Below are positions 62,071 through 64,000 of a stretch of 64,000 bases of DNA, in pieces (the first letter of the stretch is position 1; every line of letters begins with the position of its first letter). The translations under genes and the position numbers were made by a program. The stretch lies in the NCBI GenBank assembly GCA_964494475.1, contig CAZBRS010000022.1:1-64000 (forward strand), in the 5' to 3' direction. Below the pieces are notes generated by a model. That model saw only the letters and a list, made by a program, of their open reading frames with translations, did no database searches and was not told where the DNA came from. The stretch is from CAZBRS01 sp964494475. GTDB lineage: Bacteria; Myxococcota_A; UBA9042; CAZBRS01.

Positions 62071-63222
62071 TTAGAAAAGGAACTGCGTCTGGACGAGGAT
62101 GCCCTTCATGTAGTCGCCGCTGCCGGTCTTGTCCATGGTGAAGGCGGCCTTCACGTTGGCCGTGTGCGCCTTGATCCAGAAGTTGAAGCCGGCCTGGATC
62201 TGCTGCCAGTTGGCCGCCGAGCCCGCGTCGCTCTTGAAGTAGTCGAAGCCGAGGACGGGCTGGAACTGCAGGTAGCGGTAGCCGACCTCGGAGAGGATGG
62301 CGATGCCGGTGTTGGCGGCCTTGGAGCCGTAGTTGTAGTAGATGGCGTTGACCTGGGCGATGAACTCCTGCCCCTTGCCCAGCGGGTAGTCGACGAACAC
62401 GTCGCCGCCGAAGGCCATGTAGTTGGCGGGCTTGCCGTCAGCGCCGAGGAAGGCCTTGCCCTGGAAGTCGCCGGCCACGCCGAAGCTGAGGATGGGGACG
62501 TCGTCGTCCTTGTCGCCGAGGTAGTTCATGCCCGTGAGGAAGAAGCCCGTCTCGGCGCCCTTGCCGTCTTCCTGGCCGAAGACGTAGTAGCGCACGGTGC
62601 CCGTGAAGCGGGGCAGGTCGGACTCGTTCAGCGCGGGGATGGGCGCGCCAGCGGCGTCGACCTGGCCGGCCACGCCCTCGACGCCGTTGAAGATGCCCAC
62701 GCGGTAGTGCAGCTTGTTCCCGAGGGCGTAGCCGCGGAACTGGACGCCCGCGTCGCGCCAGACCTTGTGCGAGCCCGCCGGGTACTTGGCGAGCTTGGCG
62801 TGGTAGTCGAGGGTGTTCAGGTTGGTCGCGCCCTGCAGGAAGTGGTGCGTGAAGGGCACGATGATCATGCCGGTGTCGATGATGAGCTCGGGGAAGAGCT
62901 TGAAGCTCATGAACGCGTCCTGCACGAAGAAGGCCGCACCCCAGTCACCGTTCTTGCCGAGGTTCGGCGAGTCGGTCTCCATGAAGAAGGAGATGTTCTT
63001 CGTGACGTTGCCGGCCATGATGATGCGCGAGCGGCGGATGAAGAAGTCCTTGCCCCACGTGTCCCCCGCGGGCGCTTCCTTCTCCGTGAACGCCGCCTGG
63101 AACTGCAGCAGGTAACCGAGCTGCAGCTTGGCGTCGTCCTTCTCCCACACCGTCTGGATGGCCTGGGCGCTGGACGCGGCCAGCAGGGTGCCGAGCACGA
63201 ACAGGACCTTCGCGAGCCTCAT
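62071..63222 (-). CDS. phosphate-selective-porin-like outer-membrane protein
   Basis: 383 residues with a signal peptide (about 1-21, SSAQA), repeated beta strands and a terminal Phe (QTQFLF). The early LQLGYLLQFQAAF, DFFIRRSRIIMAGNVTKNISFFMETDSPN and ELIIDTGMIIVPFTHHFLQG resemble porins O/P. The substrate is unknown; the family name does not prove phosphate selectivity. The ATG at 63222 has GAGGGGGG just upstream; an earlier in-frame start (63279) is unlikely. It is the first gene of a two-gene unit with the PHP-Cache fusion. Confidence 0.75.
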   Translation of the reverse strand: MRLAKVLFVLGTLLAASSAQAIQTVWEKDDAKLQLGYLLQFQAAFTEKEAPAGDTWGKDFFIRRSRIIMAGNVTKNISFFMETDSPNLGKNGDWGAAFFVQDAFMSFKLFPELIIDTGMIIVPFTHHFLQGATNLNTLDYHAKLAKYPAGSHKVWRDAGVQFRGYALGNKLHYRVGIFNGVEGVAGQVDAAGAPIPALNESDLPRFTGTVRYYVFGQEDGKGAETGFFLTGMNYLGDKDDDVPILSFGVAGDFQGKAFLGADGKPANYMAFGGDVFVDYPLGKGQEFIAQVNAIYYNYGSKAANTGIAILSEVGYRYLQFQPVLGFDYFKSDAGSAANWQQIQAGFNFWIKAHTANVKAAFTMDKTGSGDYMKGILVQTQFLF

Positions 63223-63251
63223 GAATCCCCCCTCAGGGATGGTTTGGCGCG

Positions 63252-63279
63252 AGTTTATCCGGACAACGCCGGTGCGCAA
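63252..63279 (-). promoter_or_regulatory. putative sigma70 promoter of the porin/PHP-Cache unit
   Basis: TTGCGC (63279-63274 on the minus strand), 16 bases, TAAACT (63257-63252), 30 bases before the porin ATG. Confidence 0.45.
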
Positions 63280-63302
63280 GCTTCCTATTGCTTTGGGGGG
63301 AG

Positions 63303-63362
63303 AAAAAAGAAGGGCGGCCCGACGCTTGGGGTTTCCCTGGGGGGGAAAGCGCCGGGCCGCCC
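63303..63362 (-). terminator. Rho-independent terminator of the MFS gene
   Basis: Arms GGGCGGCCCG (63312-63321) and CGGGCCGCCC (63353-63362) pair perfectly. Pairing extends inward (CGCTT with AAGCG) past one mismatch. On the minus strand the hairpin is followed by TTCTTTTTT (63311-63303). It starts 20 bases after the MFS stop and separates that gene from the porin unit. Confidence 0.85.
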
Positions 63363-63381
63363 GGGAATCGGTAGAGCCGCG

Positions 63382-64000
63382 CTAGTTCTTGGCAGCGGCC
63401 GGCGCGGCCTTGCGCTCGGGCGCGCCCAGGAAGCGCAGGACCAACGTGAGGCCCGCCGCGCCGGCCAGCAGGGCGCCGGCCAGGGCGAACGACATCGTGA
63501 ACGAGCCCGTCTGGGCCTTGATCATCTCGGACACTCGGCCGAGCACGAGCCCGCCGACGCCCCAGGCCGTGAAGAGCGCGCCGTAGTTGGCGCCGAAGGT
63601 CTTCAGGCCCCAGTAGTCCTTCGAGATGGCCGGGAAGAGGGCCAGGTTGGTGCCGTAGTTGAAGCCGATGAAGGTCGCGAGCAGCACCAGCGACACGGGG
63701 CCGCCGTGACCGACCACGGGGATGGCCACGAACATGAGCACGGCCTGCGCCACCAGCATGATCGACAACGTCTGCACGCGACCGAGCTTGTCGGACACCA
63801 CACCCGCGACCACGCGGCCGGCCGCGTTGCCGATGGCCATGATGGCCACGGCCACGAAGGCCATCTCGCCCAGGCTGGCCTTGGCCATGCCCGCCACGCT
63901 GCCGATGACCATGAGCCCGGCGCCGGCGCCCACGAAGAAGACGGCCCAGAGCAGCCAGAAGGTGCCCGTGCGGATGATGGTCGCGGGGCCCACGCTGGTG
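63382..64000 (-). CDS. MFS transporter (oxalate/formate antiporter-like), C-terminal half
   Basis: About 206 codons are in the window; the frame stays open to the edge, so the N-terminal half lies beyond 64000. Six hydrophobic helices are visible. GRVVAGVVSDKLGR is the MFS loop motif between helices 8 and 9 and IGFNYGTNLALFPAISKDYWG is typical of the OFA (oxalate:formate antiporter) branch. FGANYGALFTAWGVGGLVLGR follows. The substrate is probably a small organic acid, which cannot be fixed from this half. The C-terminal tail APERKAAPAAAKN is cytoplasmic. Confidence 0.8.
   Translation of the reverse strand, partial: TSVGPATIIRTGTFWLLWAVFFVGAGAGLMVIGSVAGMAKASLGEMAFVAVAIMAIGNAAGRVVAGVVSDKLGRVQTLSIMLVAQAVLMFVAIPVVGHGGPVSLVLLATFIGFNYGTNLALFPAISKDYWGLKTFGANYGALFTAWGVGGLVLGRVSEMIKAQTGSFTMSFALAGALLAGAAGLTLVLRFLGAPERKAAPAAAKN

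Overview
The window is very GC-rich (judged by eye), and almost every gene favours G or C at third codon positions. That bias also creates long empty reading frames on the opposite strand, which are left out here. The mix of genes suggests a Gram-negative deltaproteobacterium-like organism of the Myxococcota kind. The evidence is many lipoproteins with acidic Asp/Pro-rich linkers, slime-mould-type CTDC cysteine repeats, a MYXO-CTERM-like tail, a DUF6209-like lipoprotein, outer-membrane barrels and an octaheme cytochrome c. Two runs of exactly 100 N show that this is a scaffold from a draft assembly, possibly a metagenome bin. The assignment rests on gene content only.

Layout. 1-53: 3' end of a tRNA-Leu. 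425-9001: metal efflux protein, RNase D, a TraB/TIKI-like protein, a ferritin-like protein, a translationally coupled SPFH protein plus octaheme cytochrome pair, and a lipoprotein. 9138-13460: a very large acyl-CoA dehydratase activase. 13468-20939: thiamine synthesis (thiC, then thiG-thiH-thiS-thiE as an operon) with two lipoprotein genes between. The first N gap lies inside thiE and is an assembly artefact. 21081-26535: two genes cut by a second, real gap, then mutM, a TPR protein, a small barrel and a SUMF1-fold lipoprotein. 26579-35477: a minus-strand run (LysM protein, DUF2505-like protein, CDP-alcohol transferase, acyl-CoA synthetase, fused butyrate kinase-phosphotransbutyrylase, CoA-transferase-GNAT). 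Its last three genes all interconvert free acids and acyl-CoA. 35601-42203: a PdxB-like dehydrogenase, a 952-residue surface protein, then yacG-purE-symporter-small membrane protein on the plus strand. 42219-53012: a 3,597-residue cysteine-repeat lipoprotein. 53179-64000: an outer-membrane barrel, a DUF1016 nuclease gene broken by one stop codon, a ceramidase-like lipoprotein, a PilZ protein, a 1,229-residue PHP-Cache-PAS-CBS-DUF294 signalling fusion, a porin and part of an MFS transporter.

The strongest leads are four. (1) The giant CTDC protein contains a higher-order repeat of exactly 12 units, kept in register over four tandem copies. (2) The PHP-Cache-PAS-CBS-DUF294 fusion combines a phosphoesterase and a nucleotidyltransferase-like domain with three kinds of sensor domain. 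(3) The fused Buk-Ptb enzyme sits in an operon with two other acyl-CoA/acid enzymes. (4) The SPFH and octaheme hydroxylamine-oxidoreductase-like genes overlap by four bases. The thiamine genes have leaders too short for a TPP riboswitch.
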